Positions 47,280-56,236 of a stretch of DNA of 64,000 nucleotides are shown in pieces; the stretch's first letter is position 1; every line of letters begins with the position of its first letter. The notes below the pieces were generated by a model that was not told the DNA's origin, ran no database searches, and saw only the letters and a program-made list of their open reading frames with translations. The position numbers were made by a program, and so were the translations under genes. The stretch comes from Saprospiraceae bacterium (lineage in GTDB: Bacteria > Bacteroidota > Bacteroidia > Chitinophagales > Saprospiraceae). Location of the stretch: positions 1 through 64,000 of the forward strand of contig JAHDES010000024.1 of the NCBI GenBank assembly GCA_020628645.1, in the 5' to 3' direction.

Positions 47280-49718
47280 ATGTCAACTACACCTTCCATA
47301 CAAGCTGCTAAAAAATGGTTTGCACAACAAAATTGGTCGCCTTTTCCTTTCCAAATCAATACTTGGAAGGCACATCTTCATGGACAACATGGTTTGGTGA
47401 ATGCTCCCACAGGTAGTGGAAAAACTTATTCATTATTTGTTCCTATTCTTTTAGAAGCCTTACAAAATCCTCCTAAAAAAGGAATTCAAGCTATTTGGAT
47501 AACGCCAATTCGAGCCTTGGCACAAGAAATTCAACTAGCAGGAAATAGAGCAGCGCAAGGTTTGGGATTGGATTGGGAAATTGCCATTCGCTCGGGAGAT
47601 ACAAAAACTAGTGAACGTAATAAACAAAAAAAGAAACCTCCTCATATCTTAATCACCACACCAGAAAGTTTACATTTACTATTAGCATCAAAAGGATATG
47701 AAAAATATTTTCAACATCTCAAAACTATTGTAGTAGATGAATGGCACGAATTAATAGGTTCTAAAAGGGCTGTTTTAATGGAATTGGCTTTGTCTCGTTT
47801 AAAAGGTTTTTTGCCTCAACTGAAAATTTGGGGGATTTCTGCTACTATTGGAAATATGCAGGAAAGTTTAGATGTACTTTTTGGTCCAAGCATTCCCACA
47901 GAAAAAATAAGTGTCATTCGAGCAGATATTGATAAAAAAATTGAAGTTATTTCTGTTTTACCCGATGAGATTGAACGCTTTCCTTGGGCAGGACATCTAG
48001 GAATTCGCTTATTGAAAAAGGTGGTTCCCATCATAGAGAAAAGCACCTCCACCCTTATTTTCACCAATACTCGCGCCCAATGTGAAATTTGGTATCAAAA
48101 TCTATTAGAAATATCTCCTGACTTAGCAGGAATACTTGCTATGCATCATGGATCAATTAGTAAAGAACTTCGAAATTGGGTGGAAGGAGCACTTCATGAT
48201 AATCGTTTGAAAGCGGTAGTTTGCACCTCTAGTTTGGATTTGGGGGTGGATTTTCGTCCTGTAGAAACGATTATTCAAATTGGAAGCCCAAAAGGAGTAG
48301 CTCGATTTATGCAACGAGCAGGGCGTAGTGGGCATCAACCAGGTGCAACAAGTCGTATTTTTTTCGTTCCTACCAATTCGTTGGAGTTGATAGAAGCTGC
48401 TGCTTTACGAGAAGCCATTCAACAAAAACACCTCGAAAGTCGAGTGCCTTACATTCGATCGTTTGATGTATTGGTGCAATATCTGATCACTTTGGCAGTT
48501 TCTGATGGATTTGAAGCACAAACAATTTTCAATGAGATAAAATCTACCTTTTGTTTTAGCAGCATCAGTCGAGAAGAGTGGGAATGGTGTTTGAATTTTA
48601 TTACCACAGGAGGAAGCTCATTAACGGCTTATGATGAATACCACAAAGTAATTCTTGAAAATGGGCGATATAAAGTCACTAGCCGTGGTATTGCAATGCG
48701 CCATAGATTGAGTATTGGTACAATTTCTAGTACGACGATGATGAATGTAAATTATGTGCGTGGTAAACGTTTAGGCACAGTAGAAGAATGGTTCATCGCA
48801 CAGCTCAAACCAGGCGATGTATTTTGGTTTGCTGGTCGAAGTTTAGAATTAGTTCGGGTAAAGGATATGACCGTACAGGTGCGAAAAAGCAAAGCCACAA
48901 AAGGTCGAATTCCTGCTTGGATGGGAGGACGATTGATGCTGTCTTCTCAATTATCTAAAATGATACGTCAAAAATTAAATGAGTATGTCCATGATGAGAT
49001 TCGTGATATTGAATTAACGACACTTTTGCCTCTTTTAGATTTACAACAGGAGCGTTCTCATATTCCAAATGAGGACGAATTTTTAATTGAATATTTCAAA
49101 AGTAAAGAGGGGTATCATTTAATCTTTTATCCGTTTGAAGGACGTTTTGTTCATGAAGGAATGGGGACTTTACTGGCTTATCGCATTGCACAACTGCAAC
49201 CCATTACTTTTTCTATAGCTATGAATGATTATGGATTTGAACTTCTGTCAGATGATGAGATACCCATAGAAAAAGCGTTAAAAGAAGGCTTATTTTCTAC
49301 TCAAAATTTAGCTAAAGATATTCAAGCTAGTATCAATGCTGTAGAAATGGCAAAGCGACAATTTCGGGATATTGCTAGTATTGCAGGATTGGTATTTAAA
49401 GGATACCCAGGTAAGCCCAAAAAAGATCGGCATTTACAATCTTCTTCCCAACTTTTCTTTGATGTTTTTACAGATTATGATCCTGATAATTTACTTTTAT
49501 TACAAGCTTATGATGAAGTTCAAACATTCCAATTAGATGAAGTTCGCCTACGGCAATCACTAAAAAGAATTCAGAGACAAACTATTCTTTTGAAACGCCC
49601 CCATCGAGCTACGCCTTTCGCTTTTCCCATTTTAGTGGATCGTTTGAGAGAACGATTGAGTAGTGAAAAATTAGAAGATCGTATTCGTAAAATGAAATTG
49701 CAATTGATACGAGATTAA
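47280..49718 (+). CDS. Ligase-associated DNA DEXH box helicase (Lhr-related)
   Basis: An 812-residue SF2 helicase. Motifs in order: Walker A NAPTGSGKT (41-49), WITPIRALAQE, TPESLHLLL, DEWHEL (about 162), ISATIGN, FTNTRAQCE, MHHGSISKE, CTSSLDLGVDF and QRAGRSGHQPG. The C-terminal third matches the Lhr-core-like region of bacterial ligase-associated helicases. Members are normally encoded with an ATP-dependent DNA ligase, an MBL-fold exonuclease and a phosphoesterase, and are thought to act in DNA repair. None of those genes flanks it here. It starts 143 bases from the divergent kinase gene. Confidence 0.9.
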   Translation: MSTTPSIQAAKKWFAQQNWSPFPFQINTWKAHLHGQHGLVNAPTGSGKTYSLFVPILLEALQNPPKKGIQAIWITPIRALAQEIQLAGNRAAQGLGLDWEIAIRSGDTKTSERNKQKKKPPHILITTPESLHLLLASKGYEKYFQHLKTIVVDEWHELIGSKRAVLMELALSRLKGFLPQLKIWGISATIGNMQESLDVLFGPSIPTEKISVIRADIDKKIEVISVLPDEIERFPWAGHLGIRLLKKVVPIIEKSTSTLIFTNTRAQCEIWYQNLLEISPDLAGILAMHHGSISKELRNWVEGALHDNRLKAVVCTSSLDLGVDFRPVETIIQIGSPKGVARFMQRAGRSGHQPGATSRIFFVPTNSLELIEAAALREAIQQKHLESRVPYIRSFDVLVQYLITLAVSDGFEAQTIFNEIKSTFCFSSISREEWEWCLNFITTGGSSLTAYDEYHKVILENGRYKVTSRGIAMRHRLSIGTISSTTMMNVNYVRGKRLGTVEEWFIAQLKPGDVFWFAGRSLELVRVKDMTVQVRKSKATKGRIPAWMGGRLMLSSQLSKMIRQKLNEYVHDEIRDIELTTLLPLLDLQQERSHIPNEDEFLIEYFKSKEGYHLIFYPFEGRFVHEGMGTLLAYRIAQLQPITFSIAMNDYGFELLSDDEIPIEKALKEGLFSTQNLAKDIQASINAVEMAKRQFRDIASIAGLVFKGYPGKPKKDRHLQSSSQLFFDVFTDYDPDNLLLLQAYDEVQTFQLDEVRLRQSLKRIQRQTILLKRPHRATPFAFPILVDRLRERLSSEKLEDRIRKMKLQLIRD

Positions 49719-49722
49719 CCAT

Positions 49723-51192
49723 TTATTGCACTATAATCTTTTCCACACGTCTACCATTTTCGTTTGCCAATACCACATAATACAAACCTGCATTAATAGT
49801 AGTTAAGGGCAAATTAAATTGTTGGCTACCTGTAGTAGTACGAATATTATCCATCCAAAGTGTTTGTCCAGTAATGGAAACTAATGAAATGCTCAAATCA
49901 CTACTTTCCACTGCATCAATAGTAAGCGTTAAATTTGAAAAAGCAGTCACAGGATTAGGATGGATATTTACAGCATTCACAACATTCAAGTCATTATTAG
50001 TAGAAAGTGGAGCTTCAATATACGCAAAAGAGTTGGTAGGCATAAAATCAGAACAAACATAAGAAGGGTTACTTGCTTTTACCCGCCAATAATAGGTTAA
50101 CCCTAAGATTAATTCGCTATCTAGTATAAAAGAAGTCTCCGATGTAGTAGTTTTAAATTCAGCAAAAGAGAAATTTGAAAAACGACTTACTTCTACAATA
50201 TAATATGTTGCATTTTCTATAGGATCCCAACTAAGTATTGGTAGTTTAGTTCCTGAAACTAGTACTTCCCCTCCATTTTCAGGGCTAACATTTTGCAATT
50301 CTGTTGCTTCAATTGGCAAATAACTAATCTCATCCTTGATATATTCAGGACGTTCATCCATAATAAAAGCTTGCATTGCTCCTATTTGTTCATCAGAAAA
50401 ACGATCTGCACAACCATCATTAGAATAAGACATAATCAAAGAACCATCTACTTGAAATTGTACACTATCAGGATCGTTGAGGCGTAAACTACTCATACCT
50501 TGTCCATTACACTGCCATCGAAAACCAAGGTAATCTGGCGGTGTATCACAGAAACCATCACCTGCATCTGTACAATTACTCCCATCTACTTTTTCAAAAT
50601 CAGCTGGAGCTGCTTGTGTGTAAGATACCCCTTCTGGCCAAGTATTACCACTAAATGGATGAGGCAAAGAAAAAACATGACCCATTTCATGTGCCCAAGT
50701 AGTAGCATCTCCTTCTATACATCGCTTTGCTAAAACAACAGTATTACTCCAATAAGCTGCATATCCACAATTTCCTGCTGCTTCTTCTGCGATGTATACA
50801 TTTACAACATCTGGATAGTTAACAACATTTGTCGTATCGGCTTCTTGAAAAGTTTCATGATAATATAATTTGCTACTATAAACGTAATTGATTTCTTCCG
50901 TCATATAAAGACGAATACCTGTAGGTTCAAAATTTTCTTGAAGTTTGCAAAAAGCACGATTCAGTTGAGCAATAGGATAAAAACCAGAACCTTGATCCGT
51001 GCCTACAAGGTGTATTTGTACGGGTACAAAAATATTATCTGAAGATTTTGGATAAGCAGCTGGATTTTTCTGGTAGGCTTTCAACCAATCTGATCTTCCA
51101 TGATCAGTACCACAGAAGTGGGGTTGTTGTGCTAATAAGGTGACTATTCCCATTAATAGGAAGATAGGAATCATCCAGTAATGCTTGCTCAT
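49723..51192 (-). CDS. Secreted M43 (pappalysin-like) zinc metalloprotease with T9SS type A sorting domain
   Basis: A 489-residue exported endopeptidase. A signal peptide (to about LLAQQ) precedes an M43 catalytic domain with AHEMGHVFSLPH: zinc ligands His168, His172 and His178, catalytic Glu169, and a met-turn in SLIMSYSNDGC. A fibronectin III-like domain follows (about 300-390), then a T9SS type A sorting domain (IHPNPVTAFSNLTLTIDA ... NAGLYYVVLANENG). It is convergent with the helicase gene, with 4 bases between the stops. Confidence 0.92.
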   Translation of the reverse strand: MSKHYWMIPIFLLMGIVTLLAQQPHFCGTDHGRSDWLKAYQKNPAAYPKSSDNIFVPVQIHLVGTDQGSGFYPIAQLNRAFCKLQENFEPTGIRLYMTEEINYVYSSKLYYHETFQEADTTNVVNYPDVVNVYIAEEAAGNCGYAAYWSNTVVLAKRCIEGDATTWAHEMGHVFSLPHPFSGNTWPEGVSYTQAAPADFEKVDGSNCTDAGDGFCDTPPDYLGFRWQCNGQGMSSLRLNDPDSVQFQVDGSLIMSYSNDGCADRFSDEQIGAMQAFIMDERPEYIKDEISYLPIEATELQNVSPENGGEVLVSGTKLPILSWDPIENATYYIVEVSRFSNFSFAEFKTTTSETSFILDSELILGLTYYWRVKASNPSYVCSDFMPTNSFAYIEAPLSTNNDLNVVNAVNIHPNPVTAFSNLTLTIDAVESSDLSISLVSITGQTLWMDNIRTTTGSQQFNLPLTTINAGLYYVVLANENGRRVEKIIVQ

Positions 51193-51500
51193 GTTCCGTC
51201 TTTGTTAGTAGTGTTGTTTTAAAATGCTTTTATCGCCCAATTTATTGGGGGATGGGTTATGGGGTATGCCTATTTGAATATATCAAAAGGTATGCTTTAC
51301 TAACAGCAAAAATAGTAAAAGGATTAATATTGACGACTGAATGGTGAAGGGAAAGAAAAATAAAGTAGCAAGATGTCTCTAATTTAGCAATTTGTCAAGC
51401 TTTGCAAAATATATTTGTTTCCATAATAACAAAGTGTTGATAATCAAATTTGTAGGATTGTTGACTTCTTCGTACATTCATAAGATAAAATGAATTGTAG
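51193..51500. other. Intergenic region with a weak promoter-like match
   Basis: This divergent gap of 308 bases carries no gene. On the plus strand TTG (51392-51394) and TATATTTG (51410-51417) resemble a Bacteroidota promoter for the ThuA gene, but the 15-base spacer is shorter than the usual 17-23. I see no terminator or repeat. Confidence 0.35.
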
Positions 51501-52238
51501 ATGAAAAAAATAGCTCCTCTTTTTATTGGTCTTATAGTTACCATTATAGCTTGTAATTTTTTTGTTCAAAAAAATGAATCATTTGATATCTTGGTTTTTT
51601 CTAAAACAGCAGGCTATCGACATGCATCCATAGGCGCAGGGCAGGATGCTATATTTATGTTAGGACATAAAAATGGATTTAGTGTAGATACCACTGAAGA
51701 TGCTTCCGTTTTTACAACTGAAAAATTACAAAAATATAAAGCCATTGTCTTTTTGAATACGACAGGAGATGTACTAGATGAGCAACAGCAAACGGTTTTT
51801 CAATCGTTTATTCAAAAAGGAGGAGGTTTTGTAGGAATTCATTCTGCTTCTGATACAGAATACGACTGGCCTTGGTATGGAAAAATGGTGGGGGCATATT
51901 TTGATGGACACCCCAATGATCCCAATGTACGAGAAGCTTCTTCCCATGTTGTAGATACTAATCATATTTGTACGAAACACTTACCAGAAACATGGACGCG
52001 CCTAGACGAATGGTATAACTATAAAGATATCAATCCAGCGATAAAAGTCTTACTCAATTTAGATGAATCCACTTACGAAGGAGGAACAAATGGAGCCAAT
52101 CATCCCATTTGTTGGTATCATGATTATAATGGCGGGCGTGCATGGTATACAGGCATGGGACATACCGCTGAAACCTTTAGTGAACCTCTCTTTTTAGAAC
52201 ATTTGTGGGGTGGCGTTCAATATGCAACTGGGCAATAA
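51501..52238 (+). CDS. ThuA domain lipoprotein
   Basis: A 245-residue predicted lipoprotein (lipid Cys18 in IIAC). The whole mature part is a ThuA domain, a class I glutamine amidotransferase-like fold: ILVFSKTAGYRHASI, AIVFLNTTGDVLDEQQQ, GGGFVGIHSASDTEYDWPWY, HPICWYHDYNGGRAWYTGMGHTAE. In rhizobia ThuA takes part in trehalose use, and secreted ThuA proteins of Bacteroidota often accompany sugar-use genes. No such neighbours are present here, so the role is open. Confidence 0.9.
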   Translation: MKKIAPLFIGLIVTIIACNFFVQKNESFDILVFSKTAGYRHASIGAGQDAIFMLGHKNGFSVDTTEDASVFTTEKLQKYKAIVFLNTTGDVLDEQQQTVFQSFIQKGGGFVGIHSASDTEYDWPWYGKMVGAYFDGHPNDPNVREASSHVVDTNHICTKHLPETWTRLDEWYNYKDINPAIKVLLNLDESTYEGGTNGANHPICWYHDYNGGRAWYTGMGHTAETFSEPLFLEHLWGGVQYATGQ

Positions 52239-52271
52239 AAAAAGAGAACCAATGAAACATTGATCCTCTTT
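52234..52271 (-). terminator. Terminator between thuA-like and frr
   Basis: AAAGAGAACCAATG (52241-52254) pairs imperfectly with CATTGATCCTCTTT (52258-52271). On the minus strand the stem is followed by a run of seven T, placing it as the frr terminator; it may also slow plus-strand transcription. Confidence 0.7.
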
Positions 52272-52298
52272 GTCTTATATTTTCTTTAGCTGTAAAAT

Positions 52299-52859
52299 TT
52301 ATATGGTCATGATATCTTTTTCTTTAGCAGCAACTAATTTATTAATCTGATCGCCAAAGCCATTTACCATTTTTTGAACATCATCTTCTTTGCGTTTTCC
52401 TGCGTCTTCTGGATAACCGTCTTTTACCGCTTTTTTGATACCATCCATTAGTTTTTGACGGATCTGGCGAATACTAACTTTCGTATCTTCACCTGCTGCC
52501 TTTGACTGCTTAACTAATTGCTTTCTCCGATCTTCTGTTAAAGGTGGAATATTAATACGAACAAATTCACCATCATTCATAGGAGTAAGCCCAAGATTAG
52601 CTGCAAAAATAGCTTGTTCGATTGAAGCAAGCATTTTCTTTTCCCAGGGTTGAATCGCAATCGTTTTACCATCAGGAGTAGAAATATTCGCCACTTGATT
52701 CAGTAATGTAGGTGTACCATAATAATCAACCATAATACCCGAAAGCATATTGGGTGAGGCTTTACCTGCACGTATTTTAGCTAATTCTCGTTTTAAATGT
52801 TCCATGGATTCATCCATACTCATTTTTCCCATTTCCAAAAGATCATTTACGTCTTCCAT
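52299..52859 (-). CDS. frr: Ribosome recycling factor
   Basis: A 186-residue protein that, with EF-G, splits post-termination ribosomes. It has standard family length and motifs: HLKRELAKIRAGKASPNML, VDYYGTPTLLNQVANI, RTIAIQPWEK-like TIAIQPWEKKML, NDGEFVRINIPPLTEDRR and RKEDDVQKMV. In many bacteria frr follows pyrH; no pyrH is upstream here, where a divergent thiolase gene lies instead. Confidence 0.97.
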   Translation of the reverse strand: MEDVNDLLEMGKMSMDESMEHLKRELAKIRAGKASPNMLSGIMVDYYGTPTLLNQVANISTPDGKTIAIQPWEKKMLASIEQAIFAANLGLTPMNDGEFVRINIPPLTEDRRKQLVKQSKAAGEDTKVSIRQIRQKLMDGIKKAVKDGYPEDAGKRKEDDVQKMVNGFGDQINKLVAAKEKDIMTI

Positions 52860-53063
52860 TATTGTTTGATTTTATTTTTATATGATTTATCTTCTATCTT
52901 TGTAAACATTCTGAATAGAATAGCTCCAAAAATAAGCAACAGTTTTCAAATTTGGAAACGTTTAACCCAAACGATCTGTTTTAAATAAGACGTTTAAATG
53001 TTAAAATTGTTGTCTTTGTTTTAAAAAAGATCGTTACACCTAACCAAAAATAGCTAAAAATAA

Positions 53064-54278
53064 ATGAAAGAGGCCTTTATTGTAGATGGAATACGTACAC
53101 CATTCGGAAATTTTAGAGGAAGTCTATCTACCATACGAACAGATGACCTAGGTGCTATTCCCATTAAAGCACTTATTGAAAAACAATCGTCAATTCCTAA
53201 AGATGTCTATGATGATGTAATTTTCGGCTGCGCCAATCAAGCAGGAGAAGATAATCGTAATGTAGCACGAATGTGTCTTCTTTTAGCAGGATTACCCTGG
53301 TCTGTCCCTGGCGAAACCGTTAATCGTTTATGTTCTTCTGGAATGTCTGCTATTGTTCATGCCAATCGAGCTATAAAAGCTGGCGATGGTGATCTATTTA
53401 TAGCAGGTGGTGTAGAACATATGACACGTGGACCGTGGGTAATTTCAAAAGTATCTGCTCCTTTTGGTAGAGATGCTCAAATGCACGACAGTAGCTTTGG
53501 ATGGCGATTTGTCAATAAAAAAATGAACGCTTTATACGGTACAGATGGAATGGGAATTACGGCAGAAAATCTGGCAGAATTATACAATATTAGCCGAGAG
53601 GATCAAGATTTATTTGCTTATCGTTCACAAATGAAAGCTGCTGCTGCACAAGCGAATGGACGTTTAGCAAAAGAAATTACACCTGTAGAAATTCCTCAAC
53701 GAAAAGCCGACCCTATTCTTTTTGAAAAAGATGAATTTATCAAAGGTCATTCTACCCTTGAAAAATTAGCTACTTTAAGAACCGCTTTCAAGAAAAAAGA
53801 AGATGGGGGTACTGTTACCGCTGGCAATGCTTCTGGATTGAATGATGGTGCAGCAGCCGTAATTGTGGCTTCGGAAGATGCTGTTCAAAAATATGCTTTG
53901 CAACCCTTGGCTCGTATTGTCTGTTCAGCAGTGGTAGGAGTTGAGCCTCGCATCATGGGAATTGGGCCTGTTGGAGCATCACAAAAAGCATTGGCAAAAG
54001 CAGGTTTGACTCTTAATGATATAGGAGTAATTGAGTTAAATGAAGCATTTGCAGCACAAAGTTTAGCATGTACTCGACTCCTAGAAATTCCAGATGATGA
54101 TCCTCGTGTAAATATAAATGGTGGAGCAATAGCAATAGGGCATCCACTAGGCGTATCAGGAACTCGCATCATGCACTCCGCTGCTTTAGAACTTCATGAA
54201 CGCAATGAACGTTACGCACTCGTAACCATGTGTGTAGGAGTTGGGCAAGGCTATGCAGTGGTAATAGAGCGAGCGTAA
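53064..54278 (+). CDS. pcaF: Thiolase, 3-oxoadipyl-CoA thiolase type
   Basis: A 404-residue thiolase. Cys90 (NRLCSSG), His360 (GGAIAIGHPLG) and Cys390 (TMCVGVGQG) form the active site. The distinctive stretches GCANQAGEDNRNVARM and WRFVNKKMNALYGTDGM closely match 3-oxoadipyl-CoA thiolases (PcaF/PaaJ), which cleave 3-oxoadipyl-CoA to succinyl-CoA and acetyl-CoA in aromatic compound breakdown. No other beta-ketoadipate or phenylacetate genes are nearby, so a more general beta-ketothiolase role cannot be excluded. It is cytosolic. Confidence 0.85.
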   Translation: MKEAFIVDGIRTPFGNFRGSLSTIRTDDLGAIPIKALIEKQSSIPKDVYDDVIFGCANQAGEDNRNVARMCLLLAGLPWSVPGETVNRLCSSGMSAIVHANRAIKAGDGDLFIAGGVEHMTRGPWVISKVSAPFGRDAQMHDSSFGWRFVNKKMNALYGTDGMGITAENLAELYNISREDQDLFAYRSQMKAAAAQANGRLAKEITPVEIPQRKADPILFEKDEFIKGHSTLEKLATLRTAFKKKEDGGTVTAGNASGLNDGAAAVIVASEDAVQKYALQPLARIVCSAVVGVEPRIMGIGPVGASQKALAKAGLTLNDIGVIELNEAFAAQSLACTRLLEIPDDDPRVNINGGAIAIGHPLGVSGTRIMHSAALELHERNERYALVTMCVGVGQGYAVVIERA

Positions 54279-54327
54279 AAATAATTTCCCCTCAAAAAAC
54301 GTTTCTCAAAGACTAAATGAATATTCA

Positions 54328-55491
54328 ATGACCAGAAAAGAATTTTTGAAAATCTGCGGAATTCTTGGTGTAGGCATACCATTTAATACTAGTTTAAGTT
54401 CTTGCAATGATGAAAGCGTCGATCCTAATACCATTGGAAAAGTATTAATCATTGGAGCTGGAGCTGGAGGACTTTCTTCTGGTCATTTACTCCAACAACT
54501 AGGCATTGATTTTGAAATTTTGGAGGCATCTAGTACTTATGGTGGGCGGATGAAACGCACCCTTGATTTTGCAGACTTTCCCATCCCGCTTGGTGCTGAA
54601 TGGTTACATATAGAAAGAGGCATCTTTGAAGAAGCCGTAAATGATACCAATGTTCAAGTAAACGTAGCAACCACCCTCTACAACCCAGCTATAGATACTG
54701 CATTATGGGATGGAGAACAAATCACCATAGCTGAAGCAGATTTTACAGAGGATCAAAAATTCATTAATTCTACTTGGTTTGATTTTTATGAGGAATATAT
54801 TGTCCCTTCTGTGAATGATAAGATCACCTATAATGCAATCGTAGAATCTATTGATTATACGGGAGAACAAATCACTGTAAACACTCAAACCGAAGTCTAT
54901 ACTGCCGATAAAGTCATTTTTGCAGCTCCTGTAAAAATGCTACAAAATGGAGCAATTACATTTACACCTGCATTACCTGCCGATAAACAAAAAGCCATAA
55001 ATGAGGTTAGAATTTGGGACGGATGTAAAGCTTTTATCGAGTTTTCTGAAAAATTCTATCCTGCCATTGTAGGTTTTACAATTACGCCTGAAACAGATGG
55101 TCAAAAATTGTATTATGACGCAGCTTATGGTCAAAATACCAATCAAAACATACTAGGTTTATTTGCGGTAGGAACGGCAGCACAAACTTTTAATCAAGCT
55201 GATGAAGAGGATAGAATTAATAGGATGTTAGCTGAATTAGACGAAGTTTTTGAGAATCAAGCTACTCCCCATTATATCAAACATACGTTCCAAAATTGGA
55301 ATGCCGAACCTTTTATTAACGGTGCTTACGTCAACGATCATGAAGATTGGAGAAAGGTACGAACGCTTGGAGCGTCTATTGACAATAAACTCTTTTTTGC
55401 GGGCACCTCTTATACAGAAGGTGATGACTGGGGAAGTGTTCATACCGCAGCACGATCCGCAAAACGAGCCATTGATGAATTAATCAGTTGA
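54328..55491 (+). CDS. FAD-dependent amine oxidase-like protein, exported lipoprotein
   Basis: A 387-residue flavoprotein. The N-terminus TRKEFLKICGILGVGI resembles a Tat-type leader with RK instead of RR, ending at LSSC (Cys26), so it may be a Tat-exported lipoprotein. The Rossmann FAD site is VLIIGAGAGGLSSG, with the ribose-binding Glu at FEILEASSTYGGRM and a closing motif LFFAGTSYTEGDDWGSVHTA. This is the monoamine-oxidase fold; at 387 residues it is shorter than typical flavin amine oxidases. The substrate is unknown. It lies 49 bases after the thiolase gene. Confidence 0.85.
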   Translation: MTRKEFLKICGILGVGIPFNTSLSSCNDESVDPNTIGKVLIIGAGAGGLSSGHLLQQLGIDFEILEASSTYGGRMKRTLDFADFPIPLGAEWLHIERGIFEEAVNDTNVQVNVATTLYNPAIDTALWDGEQITIAEADFTEDQKFINSTWFDFYEEYIVPSVNDKITYNAIVESIDYTGEQITVNTQTEVYTADKVIFAAPVKMLQNGAITFTPALPADKQKAINEVRIWDGCKAFIEFSEKFYPAIVGFTITPETDGQKLYYDAAYGQNTNQNILGLFAVGTAAQTFNQADEEDRINRMLAELDEVFENQATPHYIKHTFQNWNAEPFINGAYVNDHEDWRKVRTLGASIDNKLFFAGTSYTEGDDWGSVHTAARSAKRAIDELIS

Positions 55492-55650
55492 TATAATTTT
55501 TAAAGCATACCAAAATATAGCACCAATACTACTCTTGCTATAATTTTTTCTTTTTTCTAAAAAATCCATAGGGGATTTTCTCTTTCCTTTTGTCTTATCC
55601 ATACAAGACACTCAAAAGACATATTTCCAATCACTTAAATTCTAATTCTC

Positions 55651-55709
55651 ATGAAACGTCCATTATTAAAAAGTCTTTAGACTCACAAGAAAATGACTTT
55701 TAATAATGG
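55651..55709 (+). other. Putative leader peptide with hairpin before the thioredoxin operon
   Basis: A nine-codon frame, MKRPLLKSL (55651-55680), is followed by a stem pairing CCATTATTAAAAAGTC (55660-55675) with GACTTTTAATAATGG (55695-55709), with one bulged base. The stop codon sits just inside the loop. A smaller hairpin GTCT/AGAC (55673-55682) is mutually exclusive with the base of the large one. No T-run follows. This may be a structured leader, or chance. Confidence 0.35.
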
Positions 55710-55749
55710 TAAGTTCCATGTGACCTTAATTAAAAATAAAAAAAGACAC

Positions 55750-56190
55750 ATGAAATATCTAACTGCATTTTTTAGCTTATTTTTTTTGCTGACCATTAAT
55801 TTATCTGCTCAAGATTTTGAACACAATATGGATAAAAGCAAAGAACTGGCACAAGAAGAAGACAAAAATATCTTAATGATTTTTTGTGGCTCGGATTGGT
55901 GTAAACCTTGCATTCAATTGCGAACAGAAATTTTAACAAACCCTGCTTTTCAAGAATATAGCGAAGATAAATTAGTCCTTTTAGAACTCGATTTTCCCTA
56001 TAAGAAAAAAAATCAGTTACCTGACGAACAAAAAGCCCATAATGCACAATTAGCAGATCGCTTTAATAAAGATGGTGTTTTTCCAAAAGTTATTCTTCTT
56101 GCAGCTGATGAACGTGTAATAGGAGAAATTGACTACCAAAAAAGCATGACGCCCGATCAATTTATTGATAAGATTAATGCTTTAAAGTAA
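55750..56190 (+). CDS. Secreted thioredoxin-fold protein
   Basis: A 146-residue exported thioredoxin from start MKYLTAFF; the open frame extends 19 codons upstream through the hairpin and is rejected. A signal peptide (to about LSAQ) precedes a thioredoxin fold with SDWCKPC (Cys51, Cys54), a cis-Pro in VFPKVILL and the stretch IMIFCG-like ILMIFCG. Periplasmic disulfide chemistry or heme/thiol reduction is likely. It is the first gene of a four-gene run with apbE, DUF4266 and DUF3570; the gap to apbE is 46 bases. Confidence 0.9.
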   Translation: MKYLTAFFSLFFLLTINLSAQDFEHNMDKSKELAQEEDKNILMIFCGSDWCKPCIQLRTEILTNPAFQEYSEDKLVLLELDFPYKKKNQLPDEQKAHNAQLADRFNKDGVFPKVILLAADERVIGEIDYQKSMTPDQFIDKINALK

Positions 56191-56236
56191 TAATGAGATT
56201 AGTACCCTCCGATTGTGAATTCTAAATTTTAATCGT

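Noticed and set aside
52862-52902. Promoter for the thiolase gene (TTG … TATCTTTG)
   Set aside because: The -7 box is good but the spacer is at least 26 bases and the gene starts about 160 bases further on.
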